Notes under the pieces: generated by a model | Databases searched by the model: none | What the model was told of the DNA's origin: nothing | The model's input: only the letters and a program-made list of their open reading frames with translations | Made by a program: the position numbers and the translations under genes | Part shown: positions 37,101-48,353 of the stretch, in pieces | Numbering within the stretch: the first letter of the stretch is position 1 | How the letters are laid out: the number at the start of each line of letters is the position of its first letter | NCBI GenBank assembly: GCA_020881915.1 | Contig: JAJFPB010000002.1 | Location: 5,281,001 to 5,345,000 of the forward strand | DNA: 64,000 nucleotides | Source: Paramyrothecium sp. XJ0827 | Taxonomy: Eukaryota > Ascomycota > Sordariomycetes > Hypocreales > Stachybotryaceae | Direction of reading: 5' to 3'

Positions 37101-37991
37101 GCGCCGCACCATGCTGCCGCAATATCGATTGCTGGTTTTTGTTTAAGGCACCCTCATGCGACGCGTTGTGTTTAGAGACGAAGTCGTCGTTGGGATCCTT
37201 TGCGCCCCCGGAGATGGTGGTCGATCCTTCGACAAAGCTACCGATACCGCGTACCATGCGCTCTCCACGGTGGTGAGCTTTCATGGCCCGGCCCTTCTCG
37301 AAGTGTTCCATTATGGTCCGGGACAGGTCCCGCAGGAAAGTGTTACTTGCATCATCGAGACGAGACCGTGGCTTGTCATCGAAGAGGCAAAGGACGCCGA
37401 TGTCGATCCCACGTTTTGTTCGAATCGGCACGGCGCAATACGAGCGATTGAAGGGCCAGGTTTTGCAGTAAGGCCGATCTGCGAATCTTGCATCTTCCCA
37501 GAGGTCGGGTATCAATGTCACGGGCAGATCCTCGCGCTTGTTCTCGGCAGCAGAGCTGGTGGCGAGGATGTGCTCGCACATGCCGTAGGAGCGCGGGACC
37601 GCTGTGCCACAAAGCCATAGTTTATTATCTTCCTGATCGCAAGACGGCGCCTTCGGAGCCAGTGGTGATTCGGCGGTGGCTTCGGCGACAACGCACTGAA
37701 ATCTGCTGTCGAACAGGGAGATGAGGGCGCGGCTGGCGTGCAGTCGAAGGGCGGCTAGTTCCGCAAGCGCCGTGAGGACGGGATCGGACGACGATCGCAA
37801 GTCGGCCGAGGGAATGAGGTTGGCAGGGTCATTTCGGATGATGCCGGCTATGAGATGTGCATCGTATCTTTGGACGCATTAGCTGCGTTGTGCACGGCTC
37901 GTGGATGAAGGACACACCTGAATGTTTCTCGTTCGCGAGTGGTTTCGGATATCGACCCCCCGGGGCAACCCTTTTCCTCGCCAACGTCCAT
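34141..37991 (-). CDS. GAF hybrid histidine kinase with receiver domain
   Basis: Exons 37918..37991, 34922..37867 and 34141..34852 (introns 50 and 69 nt) encode 1243 aa. The small first exon is supported because it restores the family-like RERETFRYD before the GAF-like domain (about 70-240, with YCAVPIRTKRGIDIGVLCLFD). A long Ser-rich linker follows. The H-box SHELRSPLHG carries phospho-acceptor His581. The ATPase domain shows MNLVGNSLKYT, DSGAGIS and GLGLGLSLVKR. A C-terminal receiver has VDDNP and Asp1166 in LMDISMPVMDG, with the Lys in LTKPVS. It should pass phosphate through an HPt protein to response regulators, sensing an internal or light/redox cue. No membrane segments, so cytosolic. 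A hexamer repeat lies upstream. Confidence 0.93.
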
Positions 37992-38209
37992 GGTGGGGGC
38001 CGCAGGGCAATTTCCAATGCCTCTGTGCTTTAAGGAGTTCCGAGTGGACAGCAGCGCCCAGGGTGGCGGCGACGGGCGATGCGGAAGCAGAGGATTGTCG
38101 CGTTGCTCGACGCCTACGCAGGAGGACTGGCCGCAGCGCCCAGGGTCTGGGAGCTACGAGGAACAAAACGTCCGAGTAGTACTCCCGATATTACGAAGGG
38201 CCTTTGGAA

Positions 38210-38248
<39 letters not shown>

Positions 38249-40045
38249 GACATGGACACGGACATGGACATGGGGAAAATTGATCTTGGGAAGATGGCAC
38301 AATTGGGGGGCGAGACGTCGGGGCGAACCCTTTGGGCGCAGAATGGGATTTAACATTGCCACCACGTGAGACGGCGTTCTAGACTGTGAAATCGAGGTGG
38401 AGGTAAGTCCGTTACATGCACCCTCCTGCATGCATGCTGAAAGGTCCACTTTATTAGAGCGATTATGGGCAAGCTCCGATGGACGGCATCAGCCTAGGGC
38501 CATTGGCATCACCACTTGGCCGTACTCCGTATGGGCCCACCTTATCACTGCTGCTAAGGGGTGCAGCCAATCATGATTACGTTATAAAGAATTCCGGAGT
38601 TGGGACCGGAAACCTTCAAGCGACAGAAATCGGAGTTGGAATCCTATCATCATATTCTTCATATTACTCACTACAAGCCGGCCACTCGTCAGAGGTAGAC
38701 ATGGAGTACTCTTGACCAAATCAACCATGAAATAGCCCTGTCTTAGGACCTAAGGCCCCTACTTTATCGTGCTATCATCCCATTTGCGTGCGCGAAGGGG
38801 TTGCAAGACATGGAGCCGCCCCACAGCATCTTAGTCAACATGTCGGGACAAAAATGAGCTTTTCAACCCGGCATTGACACAATTACTACCTCTGCTTCTT
38901 AGCCATGATGCCGAGATAGCAGACGAAGGATTGAGAAGTCAGCAGCAGAGCGAATCGGACACCGGAGCCTCATAATATTGCTAAGCTGGACCAACCGGAT
39001 CCGCCGGGAGCTCCGTGCGCAAAATACTCATGTAGAAGATGTGTTCCTCAGGTACCTGCCCCATTCGTGACGAGGGAAAATGACAATACATCATTTATCG
39101 GCCAATTTAGCATGTCTGTAATGTATTGAAATTTCTTCCGGTCTTGTATGGTTGAGACCCGGGGTTGATACATATTCTGTCCATTTGCGCAGCGTTGGTT
39201 TGTTGTACGGCAATTCATCGCTACCTGGAGCTGCACCCTTTGGAGCGAACAATGCAGCCCGGAACACTCCTGCGCGGAAAGTTTTTTGCACTTCGATACT
39301 AATGTTCTATAGATCAGTCAACTCAGCCTGACACACCTCATGATTGAAAAGGAACATCCCAATTACTGTAAAGTCTGATGGTAAGTACAATCCGATATAG
39401 TAACCAAAAAGCACTCGGGAGGTGTTGAACACAGCGACATCTAAAATGACGGGCCATTGTGGCCGCGTGCTACAGCCCCATTGCTTTGGACACAACATGA
39501 GAGATAGGCGCGTTGGTCATGGACTTATGGTTTTACTGCATGCTTTGCCCGTACAGTTGTCGTACTATCATATAGGAATGCCCAACCTTTTTCTTATCTT
39601 GTTCTGAGGCAACATACGGCCTGAGAGCCTTTGGCGGAGAGTTATTGGCTGCAACGGCTTCCTACTTCCGCATCAACCAACACGTAGCAAGTGGTGGCGC
39701 CGTAGACATTCAATGCTGGCCCACCGTGTGTCGCCCGCTTCAGTGGCTAGCCCTGGGCGGTGACCAGGATCCGAACGCAATGGTACGGCGTTGGCCCCTG
39801 CTTGTTAGTTAGAACGGCCCTCAACGTTGGTGAGAGCACAAACTTGTCAGGGAAAAGTGTAGGCCCATAAAAGCTGACATCCACAGAAGATGACCGAGGA
39901 ATCCGTTTACAGAGTGTTAGTCCGTAAGCTCCTACTCCGACAAGGTCTCCAACCTACCTCGCACCTCTTGTTCTTGTCCTCCTTCTTCCTCTCCCACCTC
40001 TAGAAAGGTTGGTCCGTCGTCGAGCACCTGTACCACCAACCCGCA
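37992..40045. other. 2.05-kb divergent intergenic region
   Basis: It lies between the starts of the histidine kinase and P450 genes. It holds a hexanucleotide repeat at 38210. Other open frames have no domain. No further gene is supported. Confidence 0.55.
38210..38275 (+). repeat. ATGGGC hexanucleotide microsatellite
   Basis: Six perfect ATGGGC units are followed by four variants (ATGGAC three times, ACGGAC once) and an ending ATGGGG. It lies 219-284 bp upstream of the chosen start of the histidine kinase gene and may be in its promoter or 5' UTR. Such repeats vary in length between strains. Confidence 0.95.
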
Positions 40046-41841
40046 ATGGCACTCCTACTGACGTTCGCCGGGCTCATTCCGCTACTCATTCTGGCCACGG
40101 TCATTCACAGCGGAGTTCAGCTCCTTCGCAATCTCGCCACGGCTCGCAAAATAGGCGTTCCAATTCGCATCATCCTCTTTGACCACGTCAATCCCCTATG
40201 GCTAGTTTGCGATCGCGCTGTTCTTTCGCTCATTCGGAAGCTTCCCTTTGGGCTTGGCAACAATAGCTTCACCAGATACAACTACCGCGGTTGGGAAATC
40301 CCCGATCGGTATTATTCCCACCACGAAATGGGGGATGCTTATATTCTGGTTTCGTCTAAGAACATCTGGCTTTATGTCGCCGATCCCGATGCTATCCAGG
40401 AAATTTGGCGCCGAGGAAACGAATTTCCTCGCGATGTCTCCGTGACAGGTACGGTGTTAAAGTTGGTCTTGCAAAGTGGACGCCGCTCACAACTCTTAGC
40501 TATTCTCGACATTTTTGGTCCCAACATCTCTACTGTAAGTGCCCGAGCATGCGCCTGTTTGGGCTTACTGTTAACAAGAACATTGCACAGGCCCAAGGTG
40601 CCCAGTGGCAAAAGCACCGCCGGATTACGGCGTCCTCATTCAACGACCAGAACAACATGATTGTTTGGTCCGAGAGCATTACTGTTGCCACCGATATGCT
40701 CAGCGCCTGGACTTCGGCGCCAGCGGCTATTGCGACAACTGCTGATGATCTGCGTACTTTATCCCTCCATGTCATGTCTCGGGCAGGATTTGGAAAGTCC
40801 TTCAAGTACCAGCCCTACCACGCCAGAAAAGCGGCTACCGAGTCCAGCTCCTCGATGAGCTATCAGGATGCATTGAATGTCATTCTTGAAAACTGTATCC
40901 TTATTTTCGCTCTGGGCACGAAGTTTCTTGCACATCCATGGCTTCCGGAAAAGCTACGACGGCTTCACATTGCGTGCACATCATTCCAGAATCACATGAC
41001 GAAGGAGTATGAGGACGCCAAGCACTCCCAAGGATCCGTTGATCGCAATTTCATGACCTCACTTGTCCGAGCATCACAAGACGAGATGTCAAAGCTCGGC
41101 GGTCTTTTTGAAAGCGAAATTTATGGCAATATGTTTACCTTCAACCTCGCGGGCCATGACACAACCGCGCATACGTTTACATTTGCTTTGTATTTCCTGG
41201 CTGCAAATCCATCCGTACAAGATTGGATTTCAGAAGAGGTGCGCCATGTAATGGGGAGTCGACCATCTCATGAGTGGCTATACTCTGACTTTCCGCGCTT
41301 GAAACGATGTCTGGCTGTTCTATACGAGACCTTGCGTCTTTACACACCTGTTCCAACCTCAAAATTCGTCAATTCACCAGAGCCCCTCTCACTCCGTGTC
41401 GGCGGGAAGACACTTACACTGCCACCAAAAGTCATGCTAGTCCCTAGCTACGCTTCCACACAGTCAGACCCTAAGCACTGGGGAGATGACTCCCTCACAT
41501 GGCGACCCTCACGTCTCATCAAGTCCCCAACATCCGTAGACGGATCTCCATATGAAAATCTGGATGCTGAAGAGTTTATTATGCCAAACCGCGGAGTTTT
41601 CCTTCCTTGGTCTGGAGGCCCTCGCGATTGTATAGGCAGAAAATTTTCCCAAGTGGAATTTGTGGCGGTAATAGCAGTCCTCTTGCGGGAGTGGCGTGTT
41701 GATCCTGTTGTTATGGATGGCGAATCTGCAGGAATGGCGAGGAAGAGAGTCCTGGACCAGATCGAGAACGACTCTTCCCCCGTGCTTCTATTACAGATGA
41801 GACATCCCGAACGTTCACCGCTTATCTGGCGTCGAAGATAA
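40046..41841 (+). CDS. Cytochrome P450 monooxygenase
   Basis: Exons 40046..40448, 40500..40534 and 40591..41841 (introns 51 and 56 nt) give 562 aa. One N-terminal membrane anchor (LLLTFAGLIPLLILATVI) places it on the ER. The I-helix AGHDTTAHTF, the K-helix YETLRLY (ExxR) and the haem loop WSGGPRDCIGRKFSQVEF are intact, with the haem-ligand near Cys493; Trp replaces the usual first Phe of the loop, a change common in this fungal branch. Splicing of the first intron joins RDVSVTA to ILDIFGPNIST as in relatives, but the intron is in frame and lacks a stop. The substrate is unknown. A GNAT-like gene and a truncated flavin monooxygenase follow. Confidence 0.93.
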
Positions 41842-42337
41842 GATGGATTCGCAATTATTCTCAATGGGGACTACGGACATAATCACTGGTAGTAAATAGC
41901 AAGGGGAGTATGAAGAGTGGTAGCAGTGAAACGTCTTCAGTCAAGGTCAAGGCCGCTAACTAAATACCACGATAGTAGAATACAAGTCATTGAGAACAGG
42001 AACGCTCAGATTGTAAATGAGTCAATAACGTGCGGTATAGTAATAACATGAACAACAAAAGAAATTGCACATAGCACAAACGCTGTGATATGTAGATGAT
42101 AAATTACTAATGTGCAAAGCTGTTCAAGAACTAGTGAAACTAAAGAAACATTGCTACAAGCTTCAGTGGATGCTGTACAAGTTTATTCGATCAGATTGTC
42201 TCACGCATCGCAAGGATTCAATAACAGTATGTGTATATCCTCGGTCGGGAGGTTTGGCCCTTGCCCTCCGTGCCGTGTTCAAAGTCTAAATGAGTGAGAA
42301 AAGATGTGTGAGAAATATCTTAAGCCATTTGATATCG
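41842..42337. other. Convergent 3' spacer
   Basis: 496 bp between the ends of the P450 and GNAT-like genes, AT-rich. Nothing recognised. Confidence 0.6.
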
Positions 42338-43069
42338 TCAAAAACTTTTGTCCCCGTGCCTCACGACCATCTGTGAGCTAGCCAGCAATGACTCTTCAAC
42401 ATTCTTGGATATATTGGATTCTTTTTCTTGTCCCGGATAAATGCACTGCATCTGGACACTTTTTGCACCGGAATCATCTGCCTCGACTCGAAGAAAAACT
42501 TCCTCGTAGCCTGTGGGCCTAAAACCCATACGCTTGAAGGCAGCCCTCCCAGCGGGTGTGGCTGTAAGAGCTATGTCCCCAATTCAGCAAATGTTTCGAA
42601 TTCAATTGAAAGTTGTATGCGCACCAGAAAAGCCATGGATCTTCCATTTCCTTTGTTGCCCTATGATACGTGCGGTATCAAGCGCAAAATCCGAGAATCG
42701 TGGTGAAGTTGTGATCGAAGCAAAGCCTTCAAAGCGCTCAAGGTGGAACACATGGAGACCAACCTCGCTCCCATCGGCTGTGGCAAGCATGGTAGTTGCA
42801 TCGACCTCGATTTCCTTTAAACGTCCCACTAGAAGTTGATCCCAGTGGTCCTTGAGAACGGGCAGCACGATGATGACGCCAACAGAAGCACCATCTCCAG
42901 ATGGCGACCGCTTGAAGCTGATCGAGAGCTCAGGACAAGCTCTGGCCCAGCTCCGGAGGCGCTCGTAAGTCAAAGGTGCGGGGTATATGTCTTGATCCGC
43001 GTTGTAAATGTCTCTCAGATGCTGCTCGTCAATTGTCTCTTGCCGGACATCCGGGATCGCGGTCGCCAT
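42338..43069 (-). CDS. GNAT-like N-acetyltransferase fold protein
   Basis: Exons 42625..43069 and 42338..42570 with a 54-nt intron give 225 aa. The start at 43069 is chosen as the first Met next to conserved-looking sequence. The chain fits a weak GNAT pattern found in fungi: an N-terminal QDIYPAPLTYERLRSW helix, a VGVIIVLPV strand, a central strand region and, after the splice, SALTATPAGRAAFKRMGFRP, the usual end of a GNAT domain, where the cofactor-binding loop is followed by helix and 'GF'. The clear acetyl-CoA pyrophosphate loop (Q/RxxGxG/A) is not obvious, so activity is unsure. Substrate unknown. Confidence 0.75.
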
Positions 43070-43686
43070 CTTGGCCCGCCGCTCAGCGTTAGTGATAGAA
43101 GACGTGGGGCACGTTGACTTGGTTCGGCCGTGATCTTTTGACAATCTCTCCGTGTGCATTTTGTGGCGCTAAAAGCGAAAGGATGACAAAATGGCTTAGC
43201 CTGCCAGGTGGCCATTCCAGAACCAACCCATGAAGTGACGCAAATGTCGAAACGTGAATAACCATATGAAGCACCTCTTGTTAGCCATCATTCTCAAAGA
43301 CCTGAGAATAATGCCGAAGCCGTTGTCGCAACATCCAATTGCTTGCCATCTAGAACCTCAGCTCCGGCTAAGGAGAGGTTTCACAAAGTCGTATAGGGTA
43401 GCTGATCGCGAAGGAGGCATCTGCAACGTGCCCGTATTGAATGGACCTGGGGGCCCATGTTGGGAGACTCTTCAGACGAGTGATCGGTCTTAAGAATAAA
43501 ATTGTTTGACAAATGCAGGGGTCCAAATCCGTCGGCAAACTACAAAAGCTTATCACGTCCATTATTGACAGAATATTGAGCACGTGTGTACGTCACGAAC
43601 GAATGATTGAAGACACCCAAAGCTCACTCAAACTCAGAACCCGTAATCCCGCAATCTCCTCGCCAAGTTATCTTAAACGGACAAAA
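43070..43686. other. Divergent intergenic region
   Basis: 617 bp between the starts of the GNAT-like and FAD-monooxygenase genes. Small frames on both strands have no domain. Nothing else recognised. Confidence 0.55.
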
Positions 43687-44729
43687 ATGGAAAAGCCTAA
43701 ATTCCGAGTCATCTTCATTGGCGCTGGGCCAACAGGACTGTACCTGGCCAAAGCACTTGTCGCAGCGGGCATCGACTTTGTCGTCCTCGAACGTGGGCCA
43801 CCAACCTTCCTCGAACGCGGCAACCACCTCCCAATCTGGCCTCATACTGCAAGACTTCTCCATCAGGTTGGTCATTATAATGAGGCGAAGCGACGTTCAT
43901 ACAGCATGTCATCAAAAGTTGACATGCTTCCAGATGGAAGTGTCCTTGGCCAATACGATATGTGGCGAAAATTGGAAGAAAGGTAAGCAATCTCTCGCAA
44001 TAGTCCATATGCTATGAGTTACTGACATTCAAGGGCGGAAGTCATGGATATCTCATGATGCCAGTGCAACAATGCGACCTCCTTGAAATCCTCTCCAATA
44101 GCATACCTAATCGAGAACAGCTCATCAAAACGGAAGCCAAAGCCACAATGATAGAAGAAACGGCAGACATTGTCTGCGTGCACCTCGCTAATGGCGCAAT
44201 TGAAACCGGCTCAGTGGTCATTGGTGCTGATGGGACCCATGGTATAACAAAGATCTACATCAAGAACAGGGTCTCGAAGGCAGCCGGGCCAGTCTCAGCC
44301 CACCTCTCTCTCGACATCCAGACCTCTTCGCAATTTTGCAGCATCTTCTGTAAGGGACCTAATGTGTTTCAGATTGAGAGTTTACATTCCGCTGCCTTGC
44401 TTGCGAGCGAAATCTACAAGGCTGCAATCTCTTCGTCTGGTAATCCAAGTCCCGAAATGCTCGAAGCGACGTTCTCTCAATATCAGCGATTTCGCGACAG
44501 GGAGCTCAAGCACATATACGATTATGGCTATTCAAGCTTGCGCCAATTAACCTGGGACTCGTGGAAAGACTGGTTCATTGACCGCTTTCTGAAGCGCTGG
44601 ATTAGTGTGGATGCTATGATGCAAGCTTATATGCACTCTATGGTCTGCAAGGGGCAGATTCTGAGTTATGTTCCGTTCAAAGATCCTGAAGCTGCCATGC
44701 CATGGAGATGGAATCCTGATAGCCGCTGA
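43687..44729 (+). CDS. FAD-dependent monooxygenase, internally shortened
   Basis: Exons 43687..43982 and 44042..44729, joined at a GGAAG acceptor (59-nt intron), give 327 aa, against about 430-480 aa for fungal class A monooxygenases. The GxGxxG FAD motif is intact (FIGAGPTGLYLAKAL), as are HGYLMMPVQQCDLLEIL and the middle VVIGADGTHG (DG motif). The sequence then jumps to what is normally the end of the enzyme (SAALLASEIYKA, then YQRFRDREL). The region with the second FAD motif, GDAAH...P..G.G, is not present. FAD binding and hydroxylation should therefore fail. It is either a decaying gene or a protein with another role. No frameshift is seen in the remaining parts. Confidence 0.75.
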
Positions 44730-44876
44730 AATCGAGGCATCTGAGCTTTTCCTGGATCAAAGAAGAGACCGAACCCGACATTTACACCAATTGTTCACTT
44801 TGTCGAGCAGAGTTTTCATGAACTAGATGACGATGGCTATACTGCTCTGTAATTCTTCTTAAATCTTAGTTGACGA

Positions 44877-47027
44877 TTAAACGGATTCCGGACTATGTCG
44901 TCCGTCTTTTGCATCTATGAGTCGTGGTGAGTCTGAGTCTGAAAGATCAAAAACTCCCAACTTGTCGTTGCAAGTAGTCACTGGTACATCCAACCCGCCC
45001 AGTTTCCAGTGTCCGAAACCCAGTCCTTCATGTGCTAAGCGCTGAAGGTGCAGCTTCTGCGTAGCGCGCCATTCCAAGCCGGCATATGCTCGTCGCTTCA
45101 GGAATCTCTGAATGTGTATTGCAAGGGTCTCGATTGTGATGGCCGTGACAATGATACAGCATCCCAGAGTAAAAATGAGAAGAAGGCCGAACAAGCTAAA
45201 GGAAGTGTACTTTGTACTATGGATTCTCTGATATTAATCAATTAGCGATGCCCGAACTACGATCTGCTGATCTCAAGACGTACCTGGCCCTGGCACACCT
45301 GACTTTTGCCTTGATTTGTGGGCTGAACACTGTGCTTCTCAAGATCAATAAAGTCCTGACTGGGAGCAGCTGTCATGCCCAGCAGCTCGAGTTGCAGGGA
45401 TGCTAGAGCGATGGAAAACCAGTTTTGTACTTCAAGTTGCCACTGGTTCGGCTCAATTTTGAGCTGACACATTCGTGCTGTATACCAGAACCGTGACATG
45501 AGGGCTTTCGTGTCGAGTATCGAGATTCTCCCGAAGTCCGCTGCTTGGGCAAATAGGGACACGAGCCACTTTGCTGTCTTCCCAGTCTCGCCATTGGCAA
45601 ACTCGTCAATCTGCGCAAGGGTATCATGAAAGCTACCGAGGCTTGTACACGAGCGGTTCTTGGAAAATGAAGCGCTGCAAAATTGGTGCTGAGTTATGCA
45701 ACCTAAAGGCCACCCCTCTTCTGCCTGAACCCAGAAAGTACCAGCCGGCAATCCGACAGTGGAACCCTCAATGGGCGTTGTGGCTCTGTACAGCAGGTCT
45801 GCGGGCTTCTGTGCGAAGAATGTGAAATTAGGAATGAGCCATACGATATGGATATCACCGTCAGCTCGGTTGAACTCGGCTATAGGCGAAAAATGTGAAG
45901 CAAACAAAGCAGATGGACTCATCCCAACAATAGAACCGTTGTCATAGTAAGCACTGGAAACTCTGAAACAGCCGGATTAGCCGTCAGTTGCTATCGATTG
46001 GGAAGAAACGGTGTGGTTACCGGGTGGATATGCCCGACCTGACTGTACCAGCATCAACAAAGCCTCTGTAAATCGAATAAGTGGTGTTGGAATCGCCAAC
46101 AATTCTGGTATAATTAGGGTTGAGACTAGGGCCATAATGATACGTTGTGTAGGGCTCGTTACGGAAAAGGTCGTGAATCTCTATATTTGTCTTATTGGGA
46201 AGGGAGCCATTCTGAGTCGTGATTGATCTGTGTCCTTCCGTTACAAGCGGAGCGCATTGTAATGTTTGACGATACTGGAATGATGATGATTTTGGGAAGT
46301 TCAGACCTAGGTCCCTGTGACTATCCAAAAGTCCTGTATCCACGTAAATGTTGGTATCGTTGGACAGACACAAAGTGCTGTCAAATGGACATGCGGCTTG
46401 AAGATTGACGGTCATTGGAAGGGATGGGCGAGATAGCATGCCGCAGTCCGTCGCTTTGCTCTGACTTCCGTAGCAGCGTTGCGCATAGTCTGCTCCATCC
46501 TCGACAGTTCTCGAGTAGTAGGGCCATAGGTTGAACAAAAGATTTTCTTCCGAGGTAAGATAGAAAGGCAACAGGCCACATTGGCCACCTTTGACAAGCA
46601 CTTCATTGCCGAGAGCAACTCGCGAAGAGAGTGCAGATGTTGTCACTGTGGCAATGGCAATGACAGAGGCCGTCAATATTACCGGCAAAATTCGGTAGAA
46701 TGATCGGACTCTTAAATCCCTCCATGCTAATGCCACCTTCAAGGACTCGAGACATCCACTCAGTGGACTTATTGAATTGCGAAGGATAGCCTGCCTCTGG
46801 TTGTGGAGTGCATCCTGAGGCTCCGGGTTTGAGTAGACATTATGTAGCAAGAAGCAAAGAATCCGCCAGAGTTGGGCACCGGTCAAAGTCACAAAGAGAG
46901 CGATTAATGCAATGAGAACTGCGCCAATCGAGTTTGTGACGGTGAGTGTTTTGCCGAGGACCGGACCGTGGGACCAGTTAGTCCATATACCTAGGTGGAC
47001 GTGGTACGCGGAGCCGAATTCACTCAT
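44877..47027 (-). CDS. Multi-pass membrane protein, fungal conserved, unknown function
   Basis: Exons 46021..47027, 45284..45962 and 44877..45209 (introns 58 and 74 nt) give 672 aa. There are two membrane segments in the first 150 residues (near 35-60 and 120-140), a large Cys- and Asn-rich loop with many N-glycosylation sequons (residues about 150-535) and a membrane segment near the C-terminus (LFGLLLIFTLGCCIIVTAI). A cytosolic tail follows (EWRATQKLHLQRLAHEGLG...FDLSDSDSPRLI). This order recurs in moulds but I know of no assigned role. The acceptor CAAAG is chosen because it keeps frame and gives the usual YTSFSLFGL junction. The loop is probably outside the cell or in a vacuolar lumen. 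Confidence 0.82.
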
Positions 47028-48353
47028 GGTGGTTAATTGGTTGAGGATTGATCAAGTCTGGTGTGTGCAGAGCTCTATGAAGTATGCGCATGGAGTGACT
47101 TAAATGTCTTCGCTGCTCGCAGCTCGCTTGATCCCTCAGTCCAGGCACTGGAGTTTGCCCTATATTATGCAGTCTGGTATGCCTTGAGCTACCATGTGGT
47201 TGCCACAAGGCGCCATTGATGCATTGCATCTGCAGCTACTAGCCTGCAAGTAGGCGAAATGGAGGGGCGTCTTGGCTCTGGAAGTGTTTCTTTTCAGTTT
47301 GGTGAGCCACTGCCCCCAATCGGAAAGGCACGCGCTCTACTTCTGCACCTGCTCCTCTTACCGATACCCCGGGCATGCCCTAAGTCTCGTAAGGTTCCGG
47401 GGCCACAAGGCCCGTAGATCCGAGCCAATTGAGCCCAGAAGACACGTCACCTAGAGTGGAAGCTCTCACCGACAAGAGACCAAAGCGCTTTCTGGGAATA
47501 ATGGCAAATTGTGTCCACCTTGTCGAACCCGGTTTTCTGAACTCAGACTAGAGGCACCAGGAACCTACAACCGTGAAGAAAGCAGCCTTTGGAGTCGCGA
47601 TCAACCGGATTGGGTATTGGGTTTCCGGCCAAACAGTCAAAGCTGTGGAAAGCCGTAAACGAAGTGACAAATTCCATATAGATTGAAAGAAGGTCGAACG
47701 TTGAAGTCCTAAAATAGCATCATCAGAGGCGGCTGTGCCGCATGCACTCGAGATTTGTAGATGGAACCAACTGCAAACTACCGCAGCTACCCCAGCACGA
47801 AATCTGCAGGCCCTAATGCACCTCCCTCAACAAAAGTGCAACGATTAATGGCTTTTCGGCTGCGCCACCCCGGACCTACTGGCCAAGATAAAACCATTGC
47901 AAAAGTGCATGACCGGAGGTGTACTGTAGGCGGTGCCTACAGATAAGTGCTCGAATTCAGGCTAAATGATAAACTGCATGGCTGAGAGTGATTTGCTATT
48001 CTCAAAGTCCTCTCCCAAGATGTTTGGATGGCACGAAACCAGTGCTGTTGCTCTTTTCTTTATTCATAATGAAGGGAAACCCCAATCATGCATCCAAGAA
48101 CTCAAAATTGTCTTGGCCGCTCTTGTGTCCCTGGGTGTGCTCAAGCAAACAGAATCTTAGTTTGCAAGTCCGTTTTCATATAGACGCTCTTATTTTTGAT
48201 AGCTTAGCGTAGATGGTGCAACTATTTCGTTACTGGGCAGCTGAAAAGTTACTCATGACACTGTGACGAGGGCTAGTCAACTATAGAATCAACTCGTAGT
48301 CTATTGCTGGGTAGTCTAAGCATGTCCCAATGCTGCGTTACGTTTCATAATGT
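47028..48353. other. Intergenic
   Basis: 1.3 kb with the promoter of the membrane-protein gene and the 3' flank of the flavin reductase gene. No domain-bearing frame. Confidence 0.55.

Noticed and set aside
38079..38449. Frames with Trp-Ala or His-Ala repeats across the hexamer repeat
   Set aside because: They arise from reading the microsatellite and have no conserved sequence around it.
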